NCBI GenBank assembly: GCA_050302275.1
Contig: JBNLAT010000004.1
Coordinates: 45,852 to 109,851 of the forward strand
Length of the DNA stretch: 64,000 bases
Source of the DNA: JAPHTQ01 sp050302275
GTDB lineage: Bacteria > Pseudomonadota > Gammaproteobacteria > Thiohalomonadales > Thiohalomonadaceae
Direction: 5' to 3'
A program made the position numbers and the translations under genes. How positions within the stretch are numbered: position 1 is the first letter of the stretch; each line of letters begins with the position of its first letter. Below are positions 32,994 through 41,992 of the stretch, one piece after another. Under the pieces are notes generated by a model. The model made no database searches. It worked only from the letters and a program-made list of their open reading frames with translations, and was not told the DNA's origin.

Positions 32994-34343
32994 ATGAGTG
33001 TCGCGCTTTGGGGCCAGTGTCTTGCCCGCCTGGAAGACGAACTGTCCCCGCAGCAATACAACACATGGATCAGACCGCTACAGGCGGAGATGATCGACGG
33101 TACCCTGCGCCTGCTCTCCCCCAACCGTTTTGTCCAGGACTGGGTTAGCGAACATTTTCGCGAGCGGATCAACGAAATGTTGATGCAAATGAGCGAAGGC
33201 GAACCACCGCGACTCGAACTGGCCGTCGGTAGTCTAGCTCCCGTGGTTGAACCCCAGATTGCTACGCCGCAGGTTCGCGAGAGCAGCAGCAACATCCAGG
33301 CGGCGGTGAAGAAGAGCAAGGAACAGGCGCGCACCAATCCCAATTTCACCTTTGCCAATTTTGTCGAAGGTAAATCGAACCAGCTGGCCCGCGCCGCGTC
33401 GATGCAGGTGGCGGAGAATCCCGGTACTGCCTACAACCCGCTTTTTATCTATGGCGGCGTTGGTCTGGGCAAAACCCACCTGATGCATGCGGTGGGCAAT
33501 CTGATCCTGGAAAAACAGCCCGGTGCTAAGGTGATCTATCTCCACTCGGAGCGTTTCGTTGCCGACATGGTTAAGGCACTGCAGCACAACGCGATCAACG
33601 AATTCAAACGTTACTATCGCTCGGTCGATGCCCTGCTGATCGACGATATCCAGTTTTTTGCCGGCAAAGAGCGCTCCCAGGAAGAGTTTTTCCACACCTT
33701 CAACTCCCTGCTCGAGGGTCAGCGCCAGGTTATTCTGACCTGCGATCGCTACCCGAAAGAGGTGCAGGGATTGGAGGAGCGGTTGAAGTCCCGCTTTGGT
33801 TGGGGGCTTACCGTAGCTATCGAACCGCCGGAACTGGAAACCCGAGTCGCGATCCTGATGAGTAAGGCGAGTCAGTCCGGGATCGAATTACCCCATGAGG
33901 TCGCTTTCTTCATCGCCAAGCGCATCCGTTCCAATATCCGTGAACTGGAAGGCGCTCTGCGTCGGGTGATCGCCAACGCCCACTTTACCGGGCAACCGAT
34001 CACCCTCGATTTTGCCAAGGACGCTCTGCGTGACCTGCTCGCCCTGCAGGCCAAACTGGTTACAATCGATAATATCCAGAAAACGGTCGCCGAGTATTAC
34101 AAGATACGAGTGGCTGATCTATTATCGAAGCGGCGCAATCGATCCATCGCGCGCCCACGGCAGATCGCCATGGCCCTGGCCAAGGAGTTGACCAATCACA
34201 GTCTGCCGGAAATTGGCGATGCCTTTGGCGGCCGTGACCACACCACTGTGATGCATGCGTGTAAAAGGGTCGCGGAGCTCAAGGAGAGCGAACCGATGAT
34301 CGGTGAGGACTATGCAAACCTGTTGAGAATCCTGACAACATAA
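32994..34343 (+). CDS. dnaA: Chromosomal replication initiator DnaA
   Basis: A 449-residue initiator. Domain I is residues 1-80 (LWGQCLARLEDELSPQQYNTWI), domain II is a short linker, and the AAA+ domain III has Walker A GVGLGKT (155-161) and LLIDDIQFF. Domain IV carries the DnaA signature with RQIAMALAKELT and the GGRDHTTVMHA box-binding loop. It is slightly shorter than the E. coli protein because of a compact linker. It opens dnaA-dnaN-recF-gyrB and is followed by the box-rich region taken as oriC. Confidence 0.98.
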   Translation: MSVALWGQCLARLEDELSPQQYNTWIRPLQAEMIDGTLRLLSPNRFVQDWVSEHFRERINEMLMQMSEGEPPRLELAVGSLAPVVEPQIATPQVRESSSNIQAAVKKSKEQARTNPNFTFANFVEGKSNQLARAASMQVAENPGTAYNPLFIYGGVGLGKTHLMHAVGNLILEKQPGAKVIYLHSERFVADMVKALQHNAINEFKRYYRSVDALLIDDIQFFAGKERSQEEFFHTFNSLLEGQRQVILTCDRYPKEVQGLEERLKSRFGWGLTVAIEPPELETRVAILMSKASQSGIELPHEVAFFIAKRIRSNIRELEGALRRVIANAHFTGQPITLDFAKDALRDLLALQAKLVTIDNIQKTVAEYYKIRVADLLSKRRNRSIARPRQIAMALAKELTNHSLPEIGDAFGGRDHTTVMHACKRVAELKESEPMIGEDYANLLRILTT

Positions 34344-34571
34344 TGTGTAAGAGTTGTGGATAAACTAAAACGGCAAAAGTTATCCTCATCTGTGGACAAT
34401 TTATCCACAGCATATCTTGAGTCTGGATGCGGTAGTTATACAGTCAGTTTTTAGTTCTAACTTACTGTATATAAAGGTTTATTTATTGTTATCCACCTTT
34501 ACAGGCGTGGCTAATAATAACAGCAGTTTATATATATCTTTATTCATTAATATAGATAACGGGATATAAGG
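34344..34571. other. oriC: Probable chromosomal origin oriC (DnaA-box cluster and AT-rich region)
   Basis: This 228-bp region between dnaA and dnaN holds five DnaA-box-like 9-mers: TGTGGATAA (34355-34363), TTATCCTCA (34380-34388), TGTGGACAA (34391-34399), TTATCCACA (34401-34409, perfect) and TTATCCACC (34489-34497). An AT-rich tract follows (about 34512-34560), suitable as the unwinding element. An inverted repeat TATACAGT/ACTGTATA (34437-34444/34464-34471) lies between the box groups. A GC-skew switch would confirm it. Confidence 0.75.
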
Positions 34572-35672
34572 ATGAAATTCAGAATATCGCGTGAAGCATT
34601 GCTTAAGCCCCTTCAGGTCGTCAGCGGTGTAGTGGAGAAACGGCAAACGTTACCTATTCTCTCGAACGTTTTACTGACGGTAAGCAGCAACCGTCTTACG
34701 CTGACCGGTACTGATCTCGAAGTGGAGATGACAGCCTCTACCGATCTGCAGAATGCCGAAGAGGGTGAGAGCACACTGCCCGCCCGTAAGTTTATGGATA
34801 TCTGCAAAAGTCTTCCGGAAGGTGCTGAAATCGATATCACCATCGATGCACAGCGGGCCCAGATTAAATCAGGGAAAAGTCGTTTTACTTTGGCGACCAT
34901 TGCAGCAACTGATTTCCCTGCAACGGAAAAGATCACCGGGGCCAATGAGTACACCCTCTCCCAGGCACAACTCAAACAACTCATCGATCAGACCGCATTC
35001 TGCATGGCCAACCAGGACGTGCGTTACTACCTCAACGGCCTGCTACTGGAGTTGAAACAGGATGCGCTGCGCTCGGTTGCTACCGATGGTCATCGTCTGG
35101 CACTCTGCGAAGTGAAGTGCGATCTGGTACCAGGAGATGTCACTCAGGTCATCGTGCCGCGTAAGGGTGTGATGGAGCTTTCGCGTCTTCTGAGTGAAAG
35201 CGATGCGGTTTGTAAGCTGGAATTGAATGCCAATTTCCTGCGTATCAGTTTTGATGACATGGTTTTCACCTCAAAACTTATCGATGGCCGTTTCCCCGAT
35301 TACGACCGGGTTATTCCAAAGGGTGGCGACAAGATCGTGATTGCTGATCGCGAAGTTCTGCGTCAGGGCCTCCAACGCGCTTCCATCCTTTCCAATGAAA
35401 AGTACCGCGGTATCCGCCTGAGTTTCGGTAAGGATGTTCTGCGTGCAACGGTTAATAACCCAGAGCAGGAAGAGGCACTGGAAGAGATCGATGTGAACTA
35501 CGGTGGCGATGAGATCGAGATCGGTTTTAATGTCGCCTACCTGGTTGATGCCCTGAATGCGATTAAACAGGAAAGCGTTGAGATGACCCTTATCGATGCC
35601 AATAGCAGCTGCCTGCTGCGTGGTGTTGATGACAGCGCTTCCCGTTATGTCGTGATGCCGATGCGGTTGTAA
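34572..35672 (+). CDS. dnaN: DNA polymerase III beta sliding clamp
   Basis: A 366-residue clamp with the three-domain pattern and normal length. It begins MKFRISREALLKPLQVVSGVVEKRQTLP, contains the RYYLNGLLLE and TDGHRLAL segments of the middle domain, and ends SRYVVMPMRL, forming the peptide-binding pocket. The two clamp subunits ring DNA and tether polymerase III. It is 10 bp upstream of recF. Confidence 0.98.
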   Translation: MKFRISREALLKPLQVVSGVVEKRQTLPILSNVLLTVSSNRLTLTGTDLEVEMTASTDLQNAEEGESTLPARKFMDICKSLPEGAEIDITIDAQRAQIKSGKSRFTLATIAATDFPATEKITGANEYTLSQAQLKQLIDQTAFCMANQDVRYYLNGLLLELKQDALRSVATDGHRLALCEVKCDLVPGDVTQVIVPRKGVMELSRLLSESDAVCKLELNANFLRISFDDMVFTSKLIDGRFPDYDRVIPKGGDKIVIADREVLRQGLQRASILSNEKYRGIRLSFGKDVLRATVNNPEQEEALEEIDVNYGGDEIEIGFNVAYLVDALNAIKQESVEMTLIDANSSCLLRGVDDSASRYVVMPMRL

Positions 35673-35682
35673 TAGAACGGGT

Positions 35683-36756
35683 ATGCAACTCACGCGGATC
35701 GATATCCGCAATCTACGAAACCTGGCAGGGGTCTCTCTTCACCCCTCGCCAGGTTTAAACGTTCTTGAAGGCGAAAATGCCAGCGGCAAGACCAGCTTTC
35801 TCGAAGCGATTCACCTCCTGGGTTTAGCCCGTTCCTTCCGTACCCTCAAAAGCGAACATCTGGTTCAGCACGAAGAAGAGTCTTTGACTCTATTTGCTGT
35901 TCTCGAAAAAGGCGCCACTCATCGCATCGGTCTTCAGCGTTATCGAGATAATCGACTCGAAATCCATCTGGATGGCACAAAGTCTGAAGGCAGAAGCAGT
36001 TTGGCCGCCCTCCTTCCATTTCAGCTCATCACACCTGAATCAATATCACTGCTATTGGGTAATCCTTCGGAGCGACGGCAGTATCTGGATTGGTTGTTGT
36101 TCCACGTGGAACAATCCTTCCACTCCAACTGGAGTAACTACCAAAGATATCTAAAGCAGCGTAATGCCCTGCTTCGTAGTGAGCAGCATCAGACACTTGA
36201 GCAATGGACGAATGGATTGGTTGAGGCTGGCGAAGCGATCAATCAGATGCGCCAGTCACTATTGGCAGAATTGAAGCCGCACATCGAGCACTATGTCTCT
36301 CTCCTGCTTCCGGATATTCCATTCAACCTCGCCTACCGCCAGGGATGGAAAAAGGATATCTCACTGAGTGAGGCGTTGCAGAAGGGAATAGAAGCAGATA
36401 TCAAAATGAAATACACCACCTCCGGTCCCCATCGGGCCGATCTAGTTTTTCGAACTGGAGAAGATAAGGTGGTAGATGTTTTCTCTCGCGGTCAATTGAA
36501 GCTGATGCTGGCAGCATTGAAGCTGGCACAGATGGCGCTGTTCTGTCAGAAATTGGGGACGACTGCGATTGTGCTCATCGATGACCTGCCGGCAGAACTA
36601 GATAGTAATCACCGGAACCTGTTGCTGGCACAGTTACAGGAGTTGGGTACGCAAATATTCGTCACCACAACGGATAGCGCCCTGCTCAATTTTTCCGCCT
36701 GGCCAGAGACAAAAGTGTTCCACGTGGAACATGGTCAAATCAAAGAAGTGGTATAA
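35683..36756 (+). CDS. recF: DNA replication and repair protein RecF
   Basis: A 357-residue SMC-like ATPase that helps load RecA at gaps. Walker A is GENASGKT (30-37). The ABC signature region is VFSRGQLKLMLAALKLAQ and Walker B is VLIDDLPAELD. Two perfect copies of the palindrome TGTTCCACGTGGAACA, the parS consensus, are embedded in the coding sequence. The stop codon TAA is part of a TGGTATAAT extended -10 element for gyrB. Confidence 0.97.
   Translation: MQLTRIDIRNLRNLAGVSLHPSPGLNVLEGENASGKTSFLEAIHLLGLARSFRTLKSEHLVQHEEESLTLFAVLEKGATHRIGLQRYRDNRLEIHLDGTKSEGRSSLAALLPFQLITPESISLLLGNPSERRQYLDWLLFHVEQSFHSNWSNYQRYLKQRNALLRSEQHQTLEQWTNGLVEAGEAINQMRQSLLAELKPHIEHYVSLLLPDIPFNLAYRQGWKKDISLSEALQKGIEADIKMKYTTSGPHRADLVFRTGEDKVVDVFSRGQLKLMLAALKLAQMALFCQKLGTTAIVLIDDLPAELDSNHRNLLLAQLQELGTQIFVTTTDSALLNFSAWPETKVFHVEHGQIKEVV
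36097..36114. other. parS: parS site 1 inside recF
   Basis: TTGTTCCACGTGGAACAA is a perfect 18-bp palindrome. It contains the 16-bp ParB-binding parS consensus TGTTCCACGTGGAACA. Confidence 0.85.
36716..36731. other. parS: parS site 2 near the end of recF
   Basis: TGTTCCACGTGGAACA is a perfect 16-bp match to the parS consensus, 618 bp from site 1. The pair marks the origin-proximal partition locus recognised by ParB. Confidence 0.85.
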
Positions 36757-36757
36757 T
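36749..36757 (+). promoter_or_regulatory. Extended -10 promoter of gyrB
   Basis: TGGTATAAT (TGn plus a perfect TATAAT) overlaps the recF stop codon, 27 bp before the gyrB start. No good -35 is visible, as is common for extended -10 promoters. The second parS site is only 17 bp upstream, so ParB could influence it. Confidence 0.5.
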
Positions 36758-36784
36758 GGCCCGTCATATGGCCGGGGGTAATTC

Positions 36785-39190
36785 ATGAGCGAATATAATT
36801 CATCCAGTATCAAGGTGTTGAAAGGTTTGGACGCGGTACGCAAGCGTCCCGGCATGTACATCGGTGATACCGATGACGGTACCGGCCTGCACCATATGGT
36901 GTTTGAAGTGGTGGATAACTCCATCGATGAAGCCCTGGCCGGCCACTGCAGCCAGATCGATGTCACCATCCACAGCGATGATTCAGTCTCCGTGCGCGAC
37001 AACGGGCGCGGTATTCCGGTCGACTGGCACGAAGAAGAGAATCGCTCTGCCGCTGAGGTTATCCTGACCGTTCTCCATGCGGGCGGTAAATTCGATGATA
37101 ACTCCTACAAGGTTTCCGGCGGTCTGCACGGGGTAGGTGTTTCCGTGGTGAATGCCCTTTCTGAAAGTTTGAAGCTGACCATTCGCCGTAGCGGGAAGAA
37201 ATACCAGCAGGAGTACGCTCTGGGTGAGCCGCAATACCCGCTAAAAGAGATCGGCGAAAGTAACGAAACCGGTACCGAGATCCGCTTTAAGCCCAGTTCC
37301 ACCATCTTTACCCAGACAGAATTCCACTACGATATTCTGGCCAAGCGCCTGCGCGAGCTCTCCTTTCTTAACTCCGGTGTACGCATTCATCTGGTAGATG
37401 AGCGCAGCGATAAAGAGGATACCTTTGAGTATGAGGGCGGAATTAGCGCCTTTGTCGAGCATCTGAATCGCAATAAAACCCCGCTCCATCCGACCGTTTT
37501 GCACTTCACCGCCGAGCGCGACGGTATTACCGTCGAGGTGGCGATGCAGTGGAGCGACGCCTATCAGGAAAATATCTTCTGTTTTACCAACAATATCCCG
37601 CAGCGCGATGGTGGCACCCACCTGGCGGGGCTGCGTGGCGCCCTGACCCGAAGCGTGAATGGCTATATCGAGTCGGAAGGGTTAGCGAAGAAGGCGAAAA
37701 TCTCCCCCAGCGGTGACGATGCCCGCGAAGGTTTGACCGCGGTGCTCTCAGTGAAGGTGCCGGACCCGAAATTCTCCTCCCAGACCAAGGACAAACTAGT
37801 CTCATCCGAGGTGAAAGGGGTTGTCGAATCGCTGGTGGCCGAACGTTTCCAGGATTTCATGCTGGAGAATCCCACCGAGGCGAAAACCATCGCCGGTAAG
37901 GTGGTCGATGCGGCCAGAGCCCGTGAGGCGGCGCGTAAGGCGCGTGAAATGACTCGACGCAAGGGTGCTCTGGATGTGGCTGGCCTGCCCGGTAAGCTGG
38001 CCGATTGCCAGGAGCGGGATCCTGCCCAATCCGAACTCTACCTGGTGGAGGGTGACTCCGCCGGCGGCTCTGCCAAACAGGGGCGCGATCGTAAGAATCA
38101 GGCGATCCTGCCGCTGAAGGGTAAGATCCTCAACGTCGAGAAGGCCCGTTTCGACAAAATGCTCTCCTCTGCCGAGGTCGGCACCCTGATCACCGCGCTC
38201 GGTTGCGGGATTGGCAAGGAAGAGTTCAACCCGGACAAGCTGCGTTACCACCGCATCATCATCATGACTGACGCCGACGTGGACGGTTCGCACATCCGTA
38301 CTCTGCTACTGACCTTCTTCTATCGCCAGATGCCGGAGCTGATCGAACGGGGCCATATCTACATCGCCCAACCACCGCTCTACAAGGTGAAAAAGGGTAA
38401 GCAGGAGCGTTACGTTAAGGATGATTCCGAACTGAACAACTATCTGCTGCAGATCGCCCTCGAAGGCGCCGAACTGCACGTCAATCCGGATGCGCCAGCA
38501 ATTGCTGGTACCGCGCTGGAGCAGCTGGCACAGCACTATCAGCAGGTGATGGCAGCGATTAAGCGCCTCTCACGTCGTTATAACGGTACCGTTCTTGAGC
38601 AGATGATTGTCCAGCCCAGTATTAGTCAGGATGCCTTTGCCAATGGCAGTGCCGAGATTTGGTTTAACCAACTGCTGGAGGAGTTGAATCGGGAGAATAT
38701 GCCGGAGCGTCGTTATACTGCTGAATTCAACAAGACCCCGGATGGCTCCATAGAAAGCGTTGTGCTGAGCGAGTGGCGCCATAGTGTTCCCAGCGAGATC
38801 GTCTATCAGGCTGACTTCTTTGAATCATCTGATTACCGGACGATACGCGGCCTGGGTGAGGAGTTGCATGGTTTGATTGGTGAAGGGGCCTTCGTCTCAC
38901 GCGGTGAGCGCCAGAGTGAGATCAGTGACTTTACCAGCGCCCTGAGCTGGCTACTGGATGAGGCCAAGCGAGGTCAGCATATTCAACGCTACAAAGGCTT
39001 GGGTGAGATGAACCCGGAACAGCTGTGGGAGACCACCATGAATCCGGAGTCTCGCCGACTGTTGCAGGTAACCATCGAGGATGCCATTGCTGCCGACGAT
39101 ATCTTCACTACCCTGATGGGTGACAACGTCGAGCCGCGTCGTGATTTTATCGAACAGAACGCGCTGCAGGTTACCAATCTCGACGTATAA
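36785..39190 (+). CDS. gyrB: DNA gyrase subunit B
   Basis: An 801-residue ATPase subunit of gyrase that supplies energy for negative supercoiling. The GHKL ATPase part has VDNSIDEALAG, DNGRGIP and GGLHGVG. The TOPRIM domain has EGDSAGGSAKQGRDR and the metal-binding DADVDGSHI. The C-terminus includes the gammaproteobacterial insert of about 165 residues and ends QRYKGLGEMNPEQLWETTMNP. Ribosome site GGGGG precedes the ATG. It is the last gene of the dnaA cluster and is followed by a strong terminator. Confidence 0.98.
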   Translation: MSEYNSSSIKVLKGLDAVRKRPGMYIGDTDDGTGLHHMVFEVVDNSIDEALAGHCSQIDVTIHSDDSVSVRDNGRGIPVDWHEEENRSAAEVILTVLHAGGKFDDNSYKVSGGLHGVGVSVVNALSESLKLTIRRSGKKYQQEYALGEPQYPLKEIGESNETGTEIRFKPSSTIFTQTEFHYDILAKRLRELSFLNSGVRIHLVDERSDKEDTFEYEGGISAFVEHLNRNKTPLHPTVLHFTAERDGITVEVAMQWSDAYQENIFCFTNNIPQRDGGTHLAGLRGALTRSVNGYIESEGLAKKAKISPSGDDAREGLTAVLSVKVPDPKFSSQTKDKLVSSEVKGVVESLVAERFQDFMLENPTEAKTIAGKVVDAARAREAARKAREMTRRKGALDVAGLPGKLADCQERDPAQSELYLVEGDSAGGSAKQGRDRKNQAILPLKGKILNVEKARFDKMLSSAEVGTLITALGCGIGKEEFNPDKLRYHRIIIMTDADVDGSHIRTLLLTFFYRQMPELIERGHIYIAQPPLYKVKKGKQERYVKDDSELNNYLLQIALEGAELHVNPDAPAIAGTALEQLAQHYQQVMAAIKRLSRRYNGTVLEQMIVQPSISQDAFANGSAEIWFNQLLEELNRENMPERRYTAEFNKTPDGSIESVVLSEWRHSVPSEIVYQADFFESSDYRTIRGLGEELHGLIGEGAFVSRGERQSEISDFTSALSWLLDEAKRGQHIQRYKGLGEMNPEQLWETTMNPESRRLLQVTIEDAIAADDIFTTLMGDNVEPRRDFIEQNALQVTNLDV

Positions 39191-39213
39191 ATTTCTATAT
39201 TTATCAAGGCGTT

Positions 39214-39241
39214 AAAAAAGGGAGGCGGTGCCTCCCTTTTT
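39214..39241 (+). terminator. Rho-independent terminator after gyrB
   Basis: GGGAGGC (39220-39226) and GCCTCCC (39230-39236) form the stem around GGT, with A6 before and T5 after. It can serve both gyrB and the convergent fbp gene. Confidence 0.85.
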
Positions 39242-39260
39242 GTTTGGAGTGAGTAATAAC

Positions 39261-40274
39261 TTACTCCTTGTGGTAAGAGACGACGCGCTCCACCTCGTTT
39301 TTCGAACCCAGGATCACCGGTACACGCTGGTGCAGGTGTTTAGGCGCGAGCTCCATGATGCGTTCTCGACCAGTGGAACTGGCACCACCCGCCTGTTCGA
39401 CGATGAACGACATCGGGTTGGCTTCGTACATCAGGCGCAATTTGCCTTCGGTGCCTTTGGCTTTCATCTTCTCGTCCAGCGGATACATGAAGACGCCGCC
39501 ACGGGTTAGGATGCGGTGAACTTCGGCAACCATGGAGGCAACCCAGCGCATGTTGAAGTCTTCGCCGCGTGTACCCTCTTTACCTGCCAGGCACTCATCC
39601 ACATAGCGTTTAACCGGGGCTTCCCAGTGGCGCATGTTTGAGGCGTTGATGGCGAATTCGCGGGTATCTTCCGGAATGGTCATGTTGGGGTGGGTAAGGA
39701 CGAACTCACCGATATTCATATCCAGGGTAAAGCCGTTGACGCCATTACCGGTGGTCAGCACCAGCATGGTGGAGGGGCCGTAAAGGGTGTAACCGGCGCA
39801 GACCTGCTCGGTGCCAGCTTGCAGGAAATCCTCGGCGGTCGGGTTTTCCGCATCGCCGTGGAAGCGCAGGATGGAGAAGATGGTGCCGACAGAGACGTTG
39901 ACGTCCATGTTGGAGGAGCCGTCGAGCGGGTCGAAGGTCAGCAGGTATTTACCGCGCGGGTTACCCGCCGGGATCTGGTAGATATCTTCCATCTCTTCCG
40001 AGGCCATTGCCGCCAGGTGACCAGCCCACTCGTTGGTCTTCAGGAAGACCTCGTTGGTGATGATATCCATCTTCTTCTGTTGTTCGCCCTGAACGTTCTC
40101 GGAATCGGCAGCGCCGAGTACGCCGACCAGCTCGCCATGGTTAACCAGGTTGGAGATCACCTTGCAGGCGGTAACGACGTCGTTGAGCAGGGAGGTAAAG
40201 TCACCGGTGGCGCCCTGCAGCTTGCGCTGCTCCTCGATGATGAACTGCGTAACGCTTGTACGATGGTTGTGCAT
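39261..40274 (-). CDS. fbp: Fructose-1,6-bisphosphatase, class I
   Basis: A 337-residue class I FBPase, the committed phosphatase of gluconeogenesis and of carbon fixation by the Calvin cycle. The metal site motif FDPLDGSSNMDVNVSVGTIF is intact, preceded by MASEEMEDI. The C-terminal active-site segment is KLRLMYEANPMSFIVEQAGG. The length is normal. It converges on gyrB; 224 bp separate it from the next gene, and the plsC terminator lies in that gap. Confidence 0.97.
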   Translation of the reverse strand: MHNHRTSVTQFIIEEQRKLQGATGDFTSLLNDVVTACKVISNLVNHGELVGVLGAADSENVQGEQQKKMDIITNEVFLKTNEWAGHLAAMASEEMEDIYQIPAGNPRGKYLLTFDPLDGSSNMDVNVSVGTIFSILRFHGDAENPTAEDFLQAGTEQVCAGYTLYGPSTMLVLTTGNGVNGFTLDMNIGEFVLTHPNMTIPEDTREFAINASNMRHWEAPVKRYVDECLAGKEGTRGEDFNMRWVASMVAEVHRILTRGGVFMYPLDEKMKAKGTEGKLRLMYEANPMSFIVEQAGGASSTGRERIMELAPKHLHQRVPVILGSKNEVERVVSYHKE

Positions 40275-40460
40275 CTAATTAACCCTCTGAAATATAAATA
40301 AAAAACCGTTCCGAGCACGGTGCGCCCGGTAATAATTCTGTATTTGCTGGAGTGGCCTGCGGATAGTGCATGCAGGCGGTTGCTTCTCAGCTAGCGCTAT
40401 AGCGGAGGCAAAACGGCGGCCATTGTAACACAAATGCCCGTATTAAAAATTCTTTGGAAA

Positions 40461-40486
40461 ACCACAAAACCCTTATGGAATAAGGG
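40461..40486 (-). terminator. Rho-independent terminator after plsC
   Basis: On the minus strand CCCTTAT-TCC-ATAAGGG is followed by TTTTGTGGTTTT, 13 bp past the plsC stop. Confidence 0.75.
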
Positions 40487-40498
40487 CTGGGTGTATGT

Positions 40499-41218
40499 TC
40501 AAGATTTTAGAGTGGTGATTTTCTGATAGGTGGTCTCGATCCACTCCTCCACCTCTTCATTGATCTCGGAAGAGCGCTTGCCATGTGGATCGATAGTCGG
40601 CCCGATGACCACGGTAATCGTGCCGGGTCGTTTGACGAACTCGCCCTTGCTCCAGAATTCACCGGCATTGTGGCAAAGCGGAACAACGGGATAGCCGCTC
40701 TTCTCTGCCAGCATGGCGCCGCCAATCGCGTAGCGCTTGCGCTCACCGGGTGCGGTGCGGGTGCCTTCGGGAAACACGATCAACCACAAACCGCGCTTTA
40801 AACGGTCAGTTCCCTGCTGGATTACCTGTTTTAGTGCCTTTTTCCCTGCACTTCGATCAATTGCTACAGGCAGCATCATTGCCAGACCCCAACCGAAAAC
40901 TGGAATCCAGAGCAGTTCCCGTTTCAACACCCAGGTCTGTGGTGGTAATACCATCTGCAGGGCGATAGTCTCCCAGGCGGATTGGTGCTTGGCCAGCACA
41001 ATTGCAGCGCCATCTTTAGGCAGGTTCTCCAGACCCTCCACCTGCATATCGAGATTGCAGGTCCACTTGAGCCAGCGCACTACGAACCAGGCCCAACGGG
41101 TCATGTGGAAATAGCGCCACCTGTAAGGGGCAAAATAGAGTAGCGGTCCAATTCCGACGATGATGGCGAGAAAAGCGTAGATCCCGATATAAAAAAGCGT
41201 GGCGCGTAGGTAGAGCAT
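40499..41218 (-). CDS. plsC: 1-acyl-sn-glycerol-3-phosphate acyltransferase (PlsC-like)
   Basis: A 239-residue membrane acyltransferase with one or two N-terminal helices (3-30). The catalytic motif is the HQSAWE variant, with Glu in place of the usual Asp in HX4D. It also has FPEGTR and a VVPLCHNAGEFW segment. Making phosphatidic acid from lysophosphatidate is the expected role. Its start overlaps the gmhB stop by one base (TAATG), as in the common glyQS-gmhB-plsC arrangement. The HX4E variant recurs in this subgroup and need not mean loss of function. Confidence 0.9.
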   Translation of the reverse strand: MLYLRATLFYIGIYAFLAIIVGIGPLLYFAPYRWRYFHMTRWAWFVVRWLKWTCNLDMQVEGLENLPKDGAAIVLAKHQSAWETIALQMVLPPQTWVLKRELLWIPVFGWGLAMMLPVAIDRSAGKKALKQVIQQGTDRLKRGLWLIVFPEGTRTAPGERKRYAIGGAMLAEKSGYPVVPLCHNAGEFWSKGEFVKRPGTITVVIGPTIDPHGKRSSEINEEVEEWIETTYQKITTLKS

Positions 41219-41760
41219 TAACTCTCATCCTCCAGTAGTGCGGTGACCGCTGCGGCCAGATCGTCATATACCGGAATTTCATCTAGCCCCTCGCCCTTGG
41301 CCAGGGTGCGCTTTCCCTTGCCGGTGCGAACCAGGATCGGTCGAGCGCCAACAGTTTGTGCGGCCTGCAGGTCACGCAATGAATCACCAACGACCGGTGT
41401 CTCTTCCAGGGGGAAATCGAGGCGCTCCGCAATTTCACGATACATACCGGCTTTAGGCTTACGGCAGTCGCAGTTTTCGTCCGGCCCGTGGGGACAGAAG
41501 AGAATAATCTCTATTTCACCGCCGACCGCGGCCAGCAGACGGCGCAGTTTATCGTGCATCGCGTTGAGGGTGGCGACATCGTAGAAGCCGCGGGCGATTC
41601 CGGACTGGTTGGTGGCGACGGCTATCCGATAACCCGCCTGGTTGAGGCGAGCGATAGCCTCCAGGCTGCCGGGCAGCGGAATAAATTCGTCGACACTTTT
41701 AATGTAGTCGTCGGAGTCCTGGTTGATGACACCATCACGGTCGAGAATAATTAATCGCAT
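41218..41760 (-). CDS. gmhB: D-glycero-beta-D-manno-heptose-1,7-bisphosphate 7-phosphatase
   Basis: A 180-residue HAD phosphatase for ADP-heptose synthesis, needed for the lipopolysaccharide inner core. The nucleophile and acid are D7 and D9 in LDRDGVIN. Thr-Asn follows in VATNQSG, the zinc loop CPHGPDENCDCRKP has three Cys and one His, and GDSLRDLQAA is motif IV. Only the bisphosphatase is here; hldE and hldD must lie elsewhere. Confidence 0.95.
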   Translation of the reverse strand: MRLIILDRDGVINQDSDDYIKSVDEFIPLPGSLEAIARLNQAGYRIAVATNQSGIARGFYDVATLNAMHDKLRRLLAAVGGEIEIILFCPHGPDENCDCRKPKAGMYREIAERLDFPLEETPVVGDSLRDLQAAQTVGARPILVRTGKGKRTLAKGEGLDEIPVYDDLAAAVTALLEDES

Positions 41761-41992
41761 AAAATGCCTAAAGCAGATTGGGACTTGTGATTCTATCGTT
41801 ATTGAGGCCTGGCATCACCCCGATCTGCGTGCTTGTCTGCACCAAATAGTCACTGCGCGAAACATAAACGATAAAAAATACGTCTTGCATCTAAGTAGGG
41901 CGGTGTTGGTTTAGCCGCACAGGTCGTGCTTGCGCGTTGGAATATCGGTGCATATCAAAAATAAACAAAAATGACATTGAGGGGGAGTGAAA

